Shown here: piece after piece, positions 57,577 through 64,000 of the stretch
Position numbering within the stretch: the first letter of the stretch is position 1
Layout of the letters: the number at the start of each line of letters is the position of its first letter
Assembly: GCA_964605095.1 (NCBI GenBank)
Contig: CAZSBS010000001.1
Location: forward strand, 1 to 64,000
Direction of reading: 5' to 3'
Length of the DNA: 64,000 bases
Source: JAUWQU01 sp964605095
GTDB lineage: Bacteria > Planctomycetota > Phycisphaerae > SM23-33
Made by a program: the position numbers and the translations under genes
The notes under the pieces: generated by a model
What the model was told of the DNA's origin: nothing
Databases searched by the model: none
What the model saw: only the letters and a program-made list of their open reading frames with translations

Positions 57577-58461
57577 TCATATCCGAATAGTGAACCGCTT
57601 TCCGTTGGCTGTCAGTTCCACTTCGTACTGGCCGATTTTCACTACTAGGGCGCCTTGTATGGTCTGGCCTTCCCTGTATAGTCCACCGTTGATCAGCGCC
57701 ACGTTTCCGCCGGGGCCCCGCATTATCGCGGTGACGCGAAGTTTCGAGGGGTCCAGATTGTCCGAAGGCTCCGGCGCGGGTTTGGCTGGCGCGGTCGTGG
57801 CCGGTGGGGCGGCTGGCGCGGCGCTGGGCGGGGCCGAGGGCGGCTCGCCTGGCTGGGCTGGGTCAGTTGCGGGCGGGGTCGCCGAATCGCCCTGTTGCGG
57901 CCTGGCCGGAGATGGTTGACCGGTTTCGTCAGCCTGCGGCCCGGCCTTGGCCAGGCCCGCGGACTCGTCGGCCCGCTCATTCTGCCGGGCCTCCTGGAGC
58001 TTTCGCATCGCCGCCGTGAAGGCGTCCTTGACATTGCTCGCGACGATGCCGCCCTTGGTGCCGCCCTTTGCTGCGGCATTGTCACGGGCCTGGCTGTCAG
58101 TATTGTGCCCGTTGAGCGACGGGTCGGGCGCGGATCGCTCAGCCGCCGCTTGCATCTGCGCTGGCGTCATGGGCTTTTCTACATCTTGCATCGACTCACC
58201 GGATGCGCTTGCCGGACCTACCTGCCCGGTGGACCGGCCCCAGAAATACCAGGCGGCGAAACACGCCGTCGCCACCAGTGCGAGCATCAGCAGCCTGGAC
58301 GTCGGACGCCGCGGGCGGCGAGGTTCTTCAACCGTCGGCCTTGCGGGCGGGGGGACGTCGTCACCCTCAGGCATCATGACCGTCAGGTTGTTGAAGTAAG
58401 GCGAAGAGTTGCGGAGCTTGTCGCTCTCGGAACGCTTGAGCGCCTCGTTTATCAGGCTCAT
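57577..58461 (-). CDS. GspB-like secretion protein
   Basis: 294 residues. MSLINEALKRSESDKLRN is the standard opening of GspB/ExeB-type proteins. One membrane helix is near 57-73 (LLMLALVATACFAAWYFWG). A Pro/Ala-rich linker of 130 residues follows, ending in a small C-terminal domain (LRVTAIMRGPGGNVALINGG) as in GspB. The start overlaps the exeA stop (TGATG). Confidence 0.8.
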   Translation of the reverse strand: MSLINEALKRSESDKLRNSSPYFNNLTVMMPEGDDVPPPARPTVEEPRRPRRPTSRLLMLALVATACFAAWYFWGRSTGQVGPASASGESMQDVEKPMTPAQMQAAAERSAPDPSLNGHNTDSQARDNAAAKGGTKGGIVASNVKDAFTAAMRKLQEARQNERADESAGLAKAGPQADETGQPSPARPQQGDSATPPATDPAQPGEPPSAPPSAAPAAPPATTAPAKPAPEPSDNLDPSKLRVTAIMRGPGGNVALINGGLYREGQTIQGALVVKIGQYEVELTANGKRFTIRI

Positions 58462-59282
58462 CAGCCTGCCTCCTTAAGCTCGTTAAGCGCTAGCTGTACT
58501 ATCCCGCGGTCTATCGTCGCGGTCCTGTAGACGTATCCGGCCAGCAGGGCCTTGTCGCTTATGGCGTTTATCATTCGCGGCGTGCCATTGGAGTACCTGA
58601 ATATCTCGCGAACCGCGCCGTAATCGAAACGAACCGCGTTTTGGTCGCTGTCGTCCTGCCCCGCTATCTTCAAGCGGTGGCGGATATACCCGGCCGTGTC
58701 CTCCGCGGACATCGTCTTGAGGTGATAACGGACGGTTATCCGCTGGGCCAACTGCCGCAGGGCGGGGTTGTTCAGCGTCGTGCGCAGCTCCGGCTGGCCT
58801 ACAAGGACGATCTGCAACAGCTTCTGACGCTCCGTCTCGAGGTTGCTCAGAAGGCGGACCATCTCCAGGCCCTGGATCGTCATGTCCTGGGCCTCGTCGA
58901 TTATCAGCACCGCGTCCTGCCCGTAAGAATTGATCCGCAGCAGGAACTCGTTGAGCAACTGGAGATACCCCAGGCGGTCCTTGCGATTGGTGTGGATGCC
59001 GAACTCGTCGACGATCGCGCGGATCATCTGCGTTTCGGTCAGCATCGGGTTTAGGATAAGGGCGGTCTGGCAGGTGTCGCCCAGTTCCTTGAGCAGCGCT
59101 CGGCAGAGTGTGGTCTTGCCCGCTCCGACCTCGCCGGTCAGGCAGATGAACCCCTTGCGTTGGCGTATTCCGTAGAGCAGGTGGTTCATCGCCTCGCGAT
59201 GCTGCTCCGTCAGGTACAGGTATCGCGGATCTGGTGTGATGGTGAAAGGCTCTTCCTGAAGCCGGTAGTAATCCCTGTACAT
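58461..59282 (-). CDS. ExeA/GspA-like AAA ATPase
   Basis: 273 residues. Walker A is GEVGAGKTT, Walker B is DAVLIIDEAQD, and the sensor region is GQPELRTTLNNPALRQLAQR. MYRDYYRLQEEPFTITPDP is the diagnostic ExeA opening. Family knowledge: ExeA works with GspB in assembling the type II secretin. It heads the three-gene minus-strand set. The peptidoglycan-binding C-terminal part of longer ExeA proteins is absent. Confidence 0.9.
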   Translation of the reverse strand: MYRDYYRLQEEPFTITPDPRYLYLTEQHREAMNHLLYGIRQRKGFICLTGEVGAGKTTLCRALLKELGDTCQTALILNPMLTETQMIRAIVDEFGIHTNRKDRLGYLQLLNEFLLRINSYGQDAVLIIDEAQDMTIQGLEMVRLLSNLETERQKLLQIVLVGQPELRTTLNNPALRQLAQRITVRYHLKTMSAEDTAGYIRHRLKIAGQDDSDQNAVRFDYGAVREIFRYSNGTPRMINAISDKALLAGYVYRTATIDRGIVQLALNELKEAG

Positions 59283-59605
59283 GGTCCTATACCTTGCCTC
59301 TGCGGCATTGTGTGCCGGTCCCTGCTCCTTTCCAAAAGCGGCAGATGCCGCCGAACACCCGGCACCGGGTTAGCTCCATCATTCATTCGGCAGCCGGGAG
59401 GGTGTACTTAATCAACAAACCGGCAAAAACCACACCCCTCTGTCCAGTTTGACCGGCGGGGAAGAATCGTTTGCGCGCAGAAAAAGCCACACTCGGATTC
59501 GCCCGACGATATAATGAATCGTAGCTTTCCAGGGAAGTCCCAATGGGCGGCCGGCCAGCAACGAAAGCTCCGGCCAGATGGGACGCACTGGAGGCATTGG
59601 ATAAC
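59283..59605. other. Divergent region upstream of exeA
   Basis: About 320 bases separate the exeA gene (minus) from the next plus-strand gene. Promoters for both are expected. Short open frames on both strands show no family features. No repeat was found. Confidence 0.3.
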
Positions 59606-60034
59606 ATGCGGCGAATTATAGGATTAGCTTTGCTGATTGGCGTATTCCTGGGCGGTTACCACCTTGGCCGGCAAAAGGACAGCCCGGACATCGTCGGCTA
59701 TGCGCGCCAGGCGGTGGTGGCTGTGGCGACCGTCGCCGGCGACATAGCCGAGTCATTCTCCACCAAAAACGCCGACCGCGGCGACCAGACCGACCGCACC
59801 AGCCGTAGCGTAACACGCGCCGATAACCGCGCTGGTGTCGATCCCGCCGGCGACACGCGAGCCTATGTCAATCAGTACTACGCCCCCGGGCCCTCGCGCT
59901 ACGCCCTGGCCGAGGACCAGCCGACGCCGTCCCAGGCGGATGCCCCGGCCGCCGCCCAGACGACAGCCCAGCCGGGCGTCGACTGGGTCGCCCGCGTCTG
60001 GCAGTCTCTCCAGCAGCCCAAACAAGAGAAATGA
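59606..60034 (+). CDS. Small membrane-anchored protein of unknown function
   Basis: 142 residues. MRRIIGLALLIGVFLGGYHL is a signal anchor. The rest is hydrophilic, Ala/Asp/Gln/Thr-rich and largely disordered in appearance, ending in VDWVARVWQSLQQP. ATG 59606 is the likely start, though 59543 is also open. No family was recognised. Confidence 0.5.
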   Translation: MRRIIGLALLIGVFLGGYHLGRQKDSPDIVGYARQAVVAVATVAGDIAESFSTKNADRGDQTDRTSRSVTRADNRAGVDPAGDTRAYVNQYYAPGPSRYALAEDQPTPSQADAPAAAQTTAQPGVDWVARVWQSLQQPKQEK

Positions 60035-60332
60035 AGCATTGATTCACGCTCCCGCCCGGGATGTGTTGTTTGCAGTTGTTTGCATAAGACCATCAACCCC
60101 GCCAACGGAAGCCCCACATCCGATTCGACCTGAAAGTGTTATCCTGCCTTCGGGCCCCTTTCCCTCAGCCGGTCGTCATGCGTCGGCAGCCTAGCGCTAT
60201 CGCCCGCGAGCTGATGGAAGTCCTTGCCAGAACTTCTTACAGAAAGACAGAAAGGCTTCACATAATAGCTTGCATACCTGTTCGTGTAGTATTACCATGC
60301 CTCCTATCTTATATCTTTGAAAGGAAACGAAT
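60035..60332. other. Spacer before the H1-like gene
   Basis: About 300 bases with no convincing gene. The strong gaaagga ribosome-binding region before 60333 is preceded by AT-rich sequence that probably holds the promoter, but no clear -35/-10 pair stands out. Confidence 0.3.
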
Positions 60333-61061
60333 ATGCCACGGCCGAAGCTATCCAACATTCCTATTGAGACATTGAAGAAGGAACTAGATCGCCGCATTGC
60401 CAGGGTTGAGGCACTCAAGGCCCAGCGCGACAAGCTGGACCGGGAGATAGCGAAACTAGAAGGGTTGGCGGTGCAAACTGTCAGTAAGCCGGGTCCCAAG
60501 CCGGGCCGCAAGCCGGGTCCGAAGCCGGGCCGCAAACGCGGCCCCAAGCCCGGCCGAAAGCCCAGGGCCGCCCGCGGCGGCGCCAAGCCGCTGGGACAGT
60601 ACGTTCGTCAGGTTCTTGCCGGTGCGCCGGGCGGAATGAACATTGCCGCCATAGAAAAGGCCGTCATCGTCGCTGGTTATCAGACCAGGGCCGAGTCGAT
60701 CTACAATCCCATCCTGAAGGTCATTCGCAAGGGCGGGTACAAGAAGGTCTCGCGCGGCGTGTACGCATTGAAGTCCGCGCTGACCGCCGCGAAGCCGGCA
60801 AAGAAGGCCGCGAAGAAGGCCCCCGCGCCCGCCAAGGCCAAGGGTGCTCGCAAACGCAAGAAATACGATCAGACAGCCGAGCAGTTCGTCCTCGGTCTCG
60901 TCAAGGACAAGGGCGATTCCTCGTCTGACATCAACAAGGCGTGGAAGGCTGCGGGCAGGACCGGCCGGGCCGACAACACGCTCAATAAGATGCTCAAGGC
61001 CGGCAAGCTCAAGAGGCAGAAGATCGTGGGAACAAAGGGCAGCATGTACACCGTTGCCTGA
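60333..61061 (+). CDS. Linker-histone-like DNA-binding protein with two winged-helix-like modules
   Basis: 242 residues, very basic. A coiled coil is at about 8-45 (ETLKKELDRRIARVEALKAQ). A Lys/Pro/Gly/Arg repeat is at 51-82 (units KPGPKPGRK), like AT hooks. A winged-helix-like domain follows at about 86-147 (LGQYVRQVLAGAPGGMN), then an Ala/Lys linker (148-178) like histone H1 tails, then a second, related domain at about 179-242 (TAEQFVLGLVKDKGDSSSD). It probably compacts DNA or bridges duplexes. Bacterial H1-like proteins usually have only the tail. Confidence 0.7.
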   Translation: MPRPKLSNIPIETLKKELDRRIARVEALKAQRDKLDREIAKLEGLAVQTVSKPGPKPGRKPGPKPGRKRGPKPGRKPRAARGGAKPLGQYVRQVLAGAPGGMNIAAIEKAVIVAGYQTRAESIYNPILKVIRKGGYKKVSRGVYALKSALTAAKPAKKAAKKAPAPAKAKGARKRKKYDQTAEQFVLGLVKDKGDSSSDINKAWKAAGRTGRADNTLNKMLKAGKLKRQKIVGTKGSMYTVA

Positions 61062-61267
61062 GCCGAGTCGCCGCCGCGAGCGGCCACGGGCTCTCCCATA
61101 GCCAAACGTTGCCACCAAGCGGGCGGATGTCACTATCCGCCCGTTGGCATGCGCAATTGCACTTGCTGTGTGCTCATGTTCATCGGGTGTCGAACGGCAT
61201 GTGGCTATTCGTCTTCGGGGCCTGTCGAGCACTTCCGGGAAACGCTCCAGCGGGCGATCGGGTTCTG

Positions 61268-62302
61268 TCAGGCGTTGTTTCCTTGTGCTTGGGCTTGTTC
61301 GGTGGGGCGCCTGGCGCCGGCTTTTCGGGCGACGAGGCGGACCGGGGCGTGGTAGGGGTTCTCGTGCGGTCGTTCGGCGGCGAACAAGCACATGCCGCCC
61401 CAGCCCGCGCGGCAAGTTTCGCCCATGTCGCAGCCGGTGGATCGGCCCTGGGGTTGCATCGGGCGGACGCGGCGGCTGTAGGAGAACGCCCCCGGGCTTC
61501 GCCATATTTCGGCGAGCGTCTGGGTGTGCAGGTTGCCCTCGATGAACCGCTCGTCGGCGAGCGCCTGGCATCCCCTTACGTTGCCGGCGCTGTCGATGCC
61601 CACTCCGCGCAGTCCGGCCTGGCAGCCGATGTCGTTGGTCGCGTAGATGCTCATTTTGCCTTCGGCGCATTTTTCGGCGATGAATCGTGCTACCTCGGGC
61701 ATCCGCCGGGGGCTAAGCGCTGGGTCCGACGGCGCGGCTTGGCTTGCCGCGGGCGCAGCGAACTGAATCTGCCAGAGTCCCACTCCCAGGCCCGCCAGCA
61801 TGTCGTACATGGCGGGCAGGTCGCCGGCGTTGGATTCCAGCAGGCTCGTCACCACACCGACCGGGAACCCCTCGGCCCGTAGGCTGCCCACCAGGTCACA
61901 GGCGCGCCGGAACGAGCCCGGCACGCCCCTGATGCTTTCGTGGCTGGCTTTCATGCCGTCAATGGCCACGCCGATGTTCGCCGGGCGGGCGCGGCGAAGC
62001 TGGTCGATCAGCTTCCGGCCGGACAGCAGGCCGTTGGTGATGACGTTCACCCGGACCTTGCCGTCGCCCAGCCGCCGGGCTATCCTGTCCCAGCCCTCGT
62101 ACAGGAAGGCCTCCCCGCCGATAAGCGTAACCTGCCGGCAGCCCTGCTCGATAAGTTGCTCAGCCACTCGCAGGCATTCGTGCAAGGTCAACTCGCCCAG
62201 GGCGCTTGTGGCGCCGGGGGATTCGCAATTCAAGCACCGCATGTTGCAGCGCAGGGTCAGTTCCCAGACGCATTGCTCGATTTTGTATGGAAACTCGCTC
62301 AT
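61268..62302 (-). CDS. Radical SAM enzyme with SPASM domain
   Basis: 344 residues from ATG 62302. The [4Fe-4S] motif is CNMRCLNC (Cys19, Cys23, Cys26; CX3CX2C). TLIGGEAFLYEGWD is the SAM-binding GGE region. The C-terminal SPASM region has GCQAGLRGVGIDSAGNVRGC and CRAGWGGMC, with enough Cys for auxiliary clusters. Members mature peptides (PqqE, MftC) or modify proteins. No precursor peptide gene was seen nearby. The substrate is unknown. Confidence 0.88.
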   Translation of the reverse strand: MSEFPYKIEQCVWELTLRCNMRCLNCESPGATSALGELTLHECLRVAEQLIEQGCRQVTLIGGEAFLYEGWDRIARRLGDGKVRVNVITNGLLSGRKLIDQLRRARPANIGVAIDGMKASHESIRGVPGSFRRACDLVGSLRAEGFPVGVVTSLLESNAGDLPAMYDMLAGLGVGLWQIQFAAPAASQAAPSDPALSPRRMPEVARFIAEKCAEGKMSIYATNDIGCQAGLRGVGIDSAGNVRGCQALADERFIEGNLHTQTLAEIWRSPGAFSYSRRVRPMQPQGRSTGCDMGETCRAGWGGMCLFAAERPHENPYHAPVRLVARKAGARRPTEQAQAQGNNA

Positions 62303-62521
62303 TGCGTACATGCTCCCAGGCGAAATGCCTCTAGAACAGAATTGTTTCCGGCCCTCTCGACGCGTCGTTCCGTCGCCCGGCAAGCCGCGCCCCGCCGTGG
62401 GCGGGCACATGAGTTGCAAACCGCCAGTAGATCTTAGTACTCTCCGGCCGATTTTGCCAAGAGGAATTGATGAATGAATTTGCCGGAGCACTTGCGGGGC
62501 GAGGAATCGGGGCTGGCGGGA

Positions 62522-62944
62522 TCATTCCTCGCCGGCTGGTCTGCGGCGGAGGCGTTTGGTGTCGGAACGGGTGCGTTTGGTTTCGAGGCGTTTGGTTCGC
62601 GATGCGGCGGTGGGGGCGGTGGGCTTGCGGCATTTTGGTGGGCGGGCGGCCTGGCGGATGAGCTCGACGAGCCGCTCGATAGCGGCCTGGCGGTTGGCGG
62701 CCTGCGAGCGGGATTCGCGGGAGTCGAGGATCAGCTCTCCGTCGTCGGTCATGCGGGCGCCCGCGAGTTTGCCCAGGCGGGCCTTGACGGGCTCGGAAAG
62801 GCTTGGCGAGTTTCGCACGTCGAACCTCAACTGCACGGCCGTGGCGACCTTGTTGACGTGCTGGCCGCCGGGGCCGCCGGCGCGGATGAAGGACATGTGG
62901 ATTTCGCTCTCGCCTATCGAGATGGATTGAGTTATCTGGATCAT
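62522..62944 (-). CDS. arfB: Peptidyl-tRNA hydrolase ArfB (ribosome rescue)
   Basis: 140 residues. The catalytic GGQ is in GGPGGQHVNKVATAVQLRFD. The C-terminal tail is strongly basic (SRTKRLETKRTRSDTKRL), which in ArfB enters the mRNA channel of stalled ribosomes. The start is ATG 62944; a TTG three codons upstream is possible. It precedes an orphan repeat and follows uppS on the same strand. Confidence 0.88.
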   Translation of the reverse strand: MIQITQSISIGESEIHMSFIRAGGPGGQHVNKVATAVQLRFDVRNSPSLSEPVKARLGKLAGARMTDDGELILDSRESRSQAANRQAAIERLVELIRQAARPPKCRKPTAPTAASRTKRLETKRTRSDTKRLRRRPAGEE

Positions 62945-62970
62945 TCTTCCCAAGGCTCACAGGACCCATG

Positions 62971-63027
62971 CCATAGGACCTACAAGACCTGTAGGACTCA
63001 TAGGTCTCATAAGTCCCATAGGACCTA
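62971..63027. repeat. Iterated CATAGGACC words
   Basis: CCATAGGACCTA occurs at 62971-62982 and 63016-63027. Between them are related words (AGACCTGTAGGACTCATAGG, CTCATAAGTCCCATAG). They can form several small hairpins. The stretch separates arfB from uppS. Confidence 0.5.
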
Positions 63028-63044
63028 TTCCATGGGAGCATCTT

Positions 63045-63815
63045 TTACGTTTCAGCCTCCAACCCCCCGAAGCGGCGTTTTCTTCCCGCGTAGTCGCGCA
63101 GTGCCTTGTGGAGCTCTTCTTCGGTGAAGTCAGGCCAGTAGAGGTCGGTGACGTAGAACTCGGCGTATGACAGTTGCCAGAGCAGGAAGTTGCTGATTCT
63201 CAGTTCGCCGGAGGTTCGGATGAGCAGGTCCGGGTCGGGCACGCCGTGGGTGTCCAGCGACCGGGAGATGAGGTCCTCGTCGACGTCGTCGGGGGCGAGC
63301 TTGCCCTGTGCGACGGATCGTGCGATGTTGCGGATGGCGTCGGTCATCTCGACGCGGGCGGCGTAGTTCAGGGCCAGGCACAGGTACATGCCCGTGCAGG
63401 CGGCGGTGGCTTCGGTGGAGGAGTCGATCTCGCGGAGCACGCCGTCGGGCAGGCCCGTGCGCCGGCCTATGTGGCGGAAGCGGATGTTATGCTCCGACAT
63501 CGTCTGGCGCTCGCGGGCGAGGTAGCGGGCGTAGAGGCTCATCAGGGCCGCGACTTCCTCAGCCGGGCGGTGCCAGTTCTCGATGGAGAAACTGTAGAGC
63601 GTAAGCGCGTCGAGCCCGATGTGGGCGGCCTCGGTCACGATTCTTCGGACGACCTCGGCCCCGGCAGCGTGCCCGGCTGTGCGAGGCAGGCCGCGCTGAC
63701 GGGCCCATCGCCCGTTGCCGTCGAGGATGATGGCGACCGACCGCGGGATGTGCTCGACGCTCAACCCGAGCCTCGCGTGTGCGGCGGCGGTGGTTTGGGG
63801 CGTAACGCGGCTCAT
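63045..63815 (-). CDS. uppS: Isoprenyl (undecaprenyl) diphosphate synthase
   Basis: 256 residues. Cis-prenyltransferase making the lipid carrier for cell-wall polymers. IILDGNGRWARQRGLPRTAG holds the Asp for Mg-pyrophosphate, SFSIENWHRPAEEV is conserved, and the C-terminal DLLIRTSGELRISNFLLWQ with YAEFYVTDLYWPDF is diagnostic. The ATG overlaps the upstream purA stop (ATGA), which suggests coupling. Confidence 0.95.
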   Translation of the reverse strand: MSRVTPQTTAAAHARLGLSVEHIPRSVAIILDGNGRWARQRGLPRTAGHAAGAEVVRRIVTEAAHIGLDALTLYSFSIENWHRPAEEVAALMSLYARYLARERQTMSEHNIRFRHIGRRTGLPDGVLREIDSSTEATAACTGMYLCLALNYAARVEMTDAIRNIARSVAQGKLAPDDVDEDLISRSLDTHGVPDPDLLIRTSGELRISNFLLWQLSYAEFYVTDLYWPDFTEEELHKALRDYAGRKRRFGGLEAET

Positions 63816-64000
63816 TCCTTGAAGCCCCGGACCTGCGTGTTGTGGACGATTGTGGCCTCGCGGTCCGCCCCGACGCCGATGAATCCCACGGGCCTGCCGA
63901 TGAGGCCCTCGACGGCCTGGACGTACTCGCGGGCCTCGATGGGCAGATCCTCGAATCGTCGGGCGTCGGATATCTCCTGCTTCCAGCCCGGCAGGGTTTC
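63812..64000 (-). CDS. purA: Adenylosuccinate synthetase (C-terminal end only)
   Basis: The frame runs off the window edge. The visible 62 codons read TLPGWKQEISDARRFEDLP, then YVQAVEGLIGRPVGFIGVG and DREATIVHNTQVRG, matching the PurA C-terminus (substrate- and GTP-contact residues in GVGADREATI). The stop at 63812 overlaps the uppS start. The function is IMP to adenylosuccinate in AMP synthesis. Confidence 0.9.
   Translation of the reverse strand, partial: ETLPGWKQEISDARRFEDLPIEAREYVQAVEGLIGRPVGFIGVGADREATIVHNTQVRGFKE

Noticed and set aside
60136..60375. Open frame between the small membrane protein and the H1-like gene
   Set aside because: It runs into the start of the H1-like gene in another phase, lacks a ribosome-binding site and has no recognisable residues.

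Overview
The window is a GC-rich bacterial chromosome segment. It most resembles a member of the Planctomycetota, probably class Phycisphaerae. This placement is an inference from gene style: a sigma-70 factor with a long helix-turn-helix N-terminus, zinc-ribbon/von Willebrand proteins beside ExbB/ExbD genes, a cytochrome-like protein of planctomycete type, pseudopilin genes and AT-rich intergenic inverted repeats. No rRNA gene is present to settle it.

Positions 2-22477 hold the fused str-S10-spc-alpha ribosomal superoperon, all on the plus strand: rpoC (5' end cut off), rpsL, rpsG, fusA, rpsJ, rplCDWB, rpsS, rplV, rpsC, rplP, rpmC, rpsQ, rplNXE, rpsN, rpsH, rplFR, rpsE, rplO, secY, adk, map, rpmJ, rpsM, rpsK, rpsD, rpoA, rplQ. 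It ends in a strong GNRA-capped hairpin. The genes tuf, rpmD and infA are absent from their usual places. SecY carries about 70 extra N-terminal residues with two hydrophobic segments, S3 and L17 have low-complexity tails, and S12 has Arg88, which matches a known streptomycin-resistance substitution.

Positions 22478-32373 are more accessory. They hold a truncated DUF4143 gene, a cluster of back-to-back palindromes, a HIT protein, two tandem cyclophilins, and a PadR regulator next to an outer-membrane barrel plus a three-gene NMT1/taurine-type ABC importer. The permease gene seems to contain a piece of an intergenic palindromic repeat. An IS630-type transposase remnant overlaps the end of the ATPase gene. 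A processive family-2 glycosyltransferase and tRNA-Leu(UAG) follow.

Positions 32374-46994 contain a locus that looks like an energised envelope machine: two tandem zinc-ribbon/TM/VWA proteins, each behind a similar leader with two mutually exclusive hairpins, then a TPR protein, ExbB, three ExbD proteins and a 1226-residue periplasmic repeat protein. Downstream are tRNA-Cys(GCA), a CX4CH cytochrome-like protein, a membrane-anchored unknown and a coiled-coil lipoprotein. This is the best candidate for an under-described system in the window.

Positions 47107-64000 are mixed: the unusual sigma factor, a gluzincin-like metallopeptidase, a secreted TIM-barrel protein, a dolichyl-phosphate-type glycosyltransferase, an MntA-HepT toxin-antitoxin pair, an NCS1 nucleobase permease, an alcohol-dehydrogenase-like protein, purE, a short type II secretion set (exeA, gspB-like, gspG), a linker-histone-like protein with two winged-helix-like modules, a SPASM radical SAM enzyme, arfB, uppS and the 3' end of purA. 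Several intergenic regions carry palindromic or AT-rich repeats that look dispersed.
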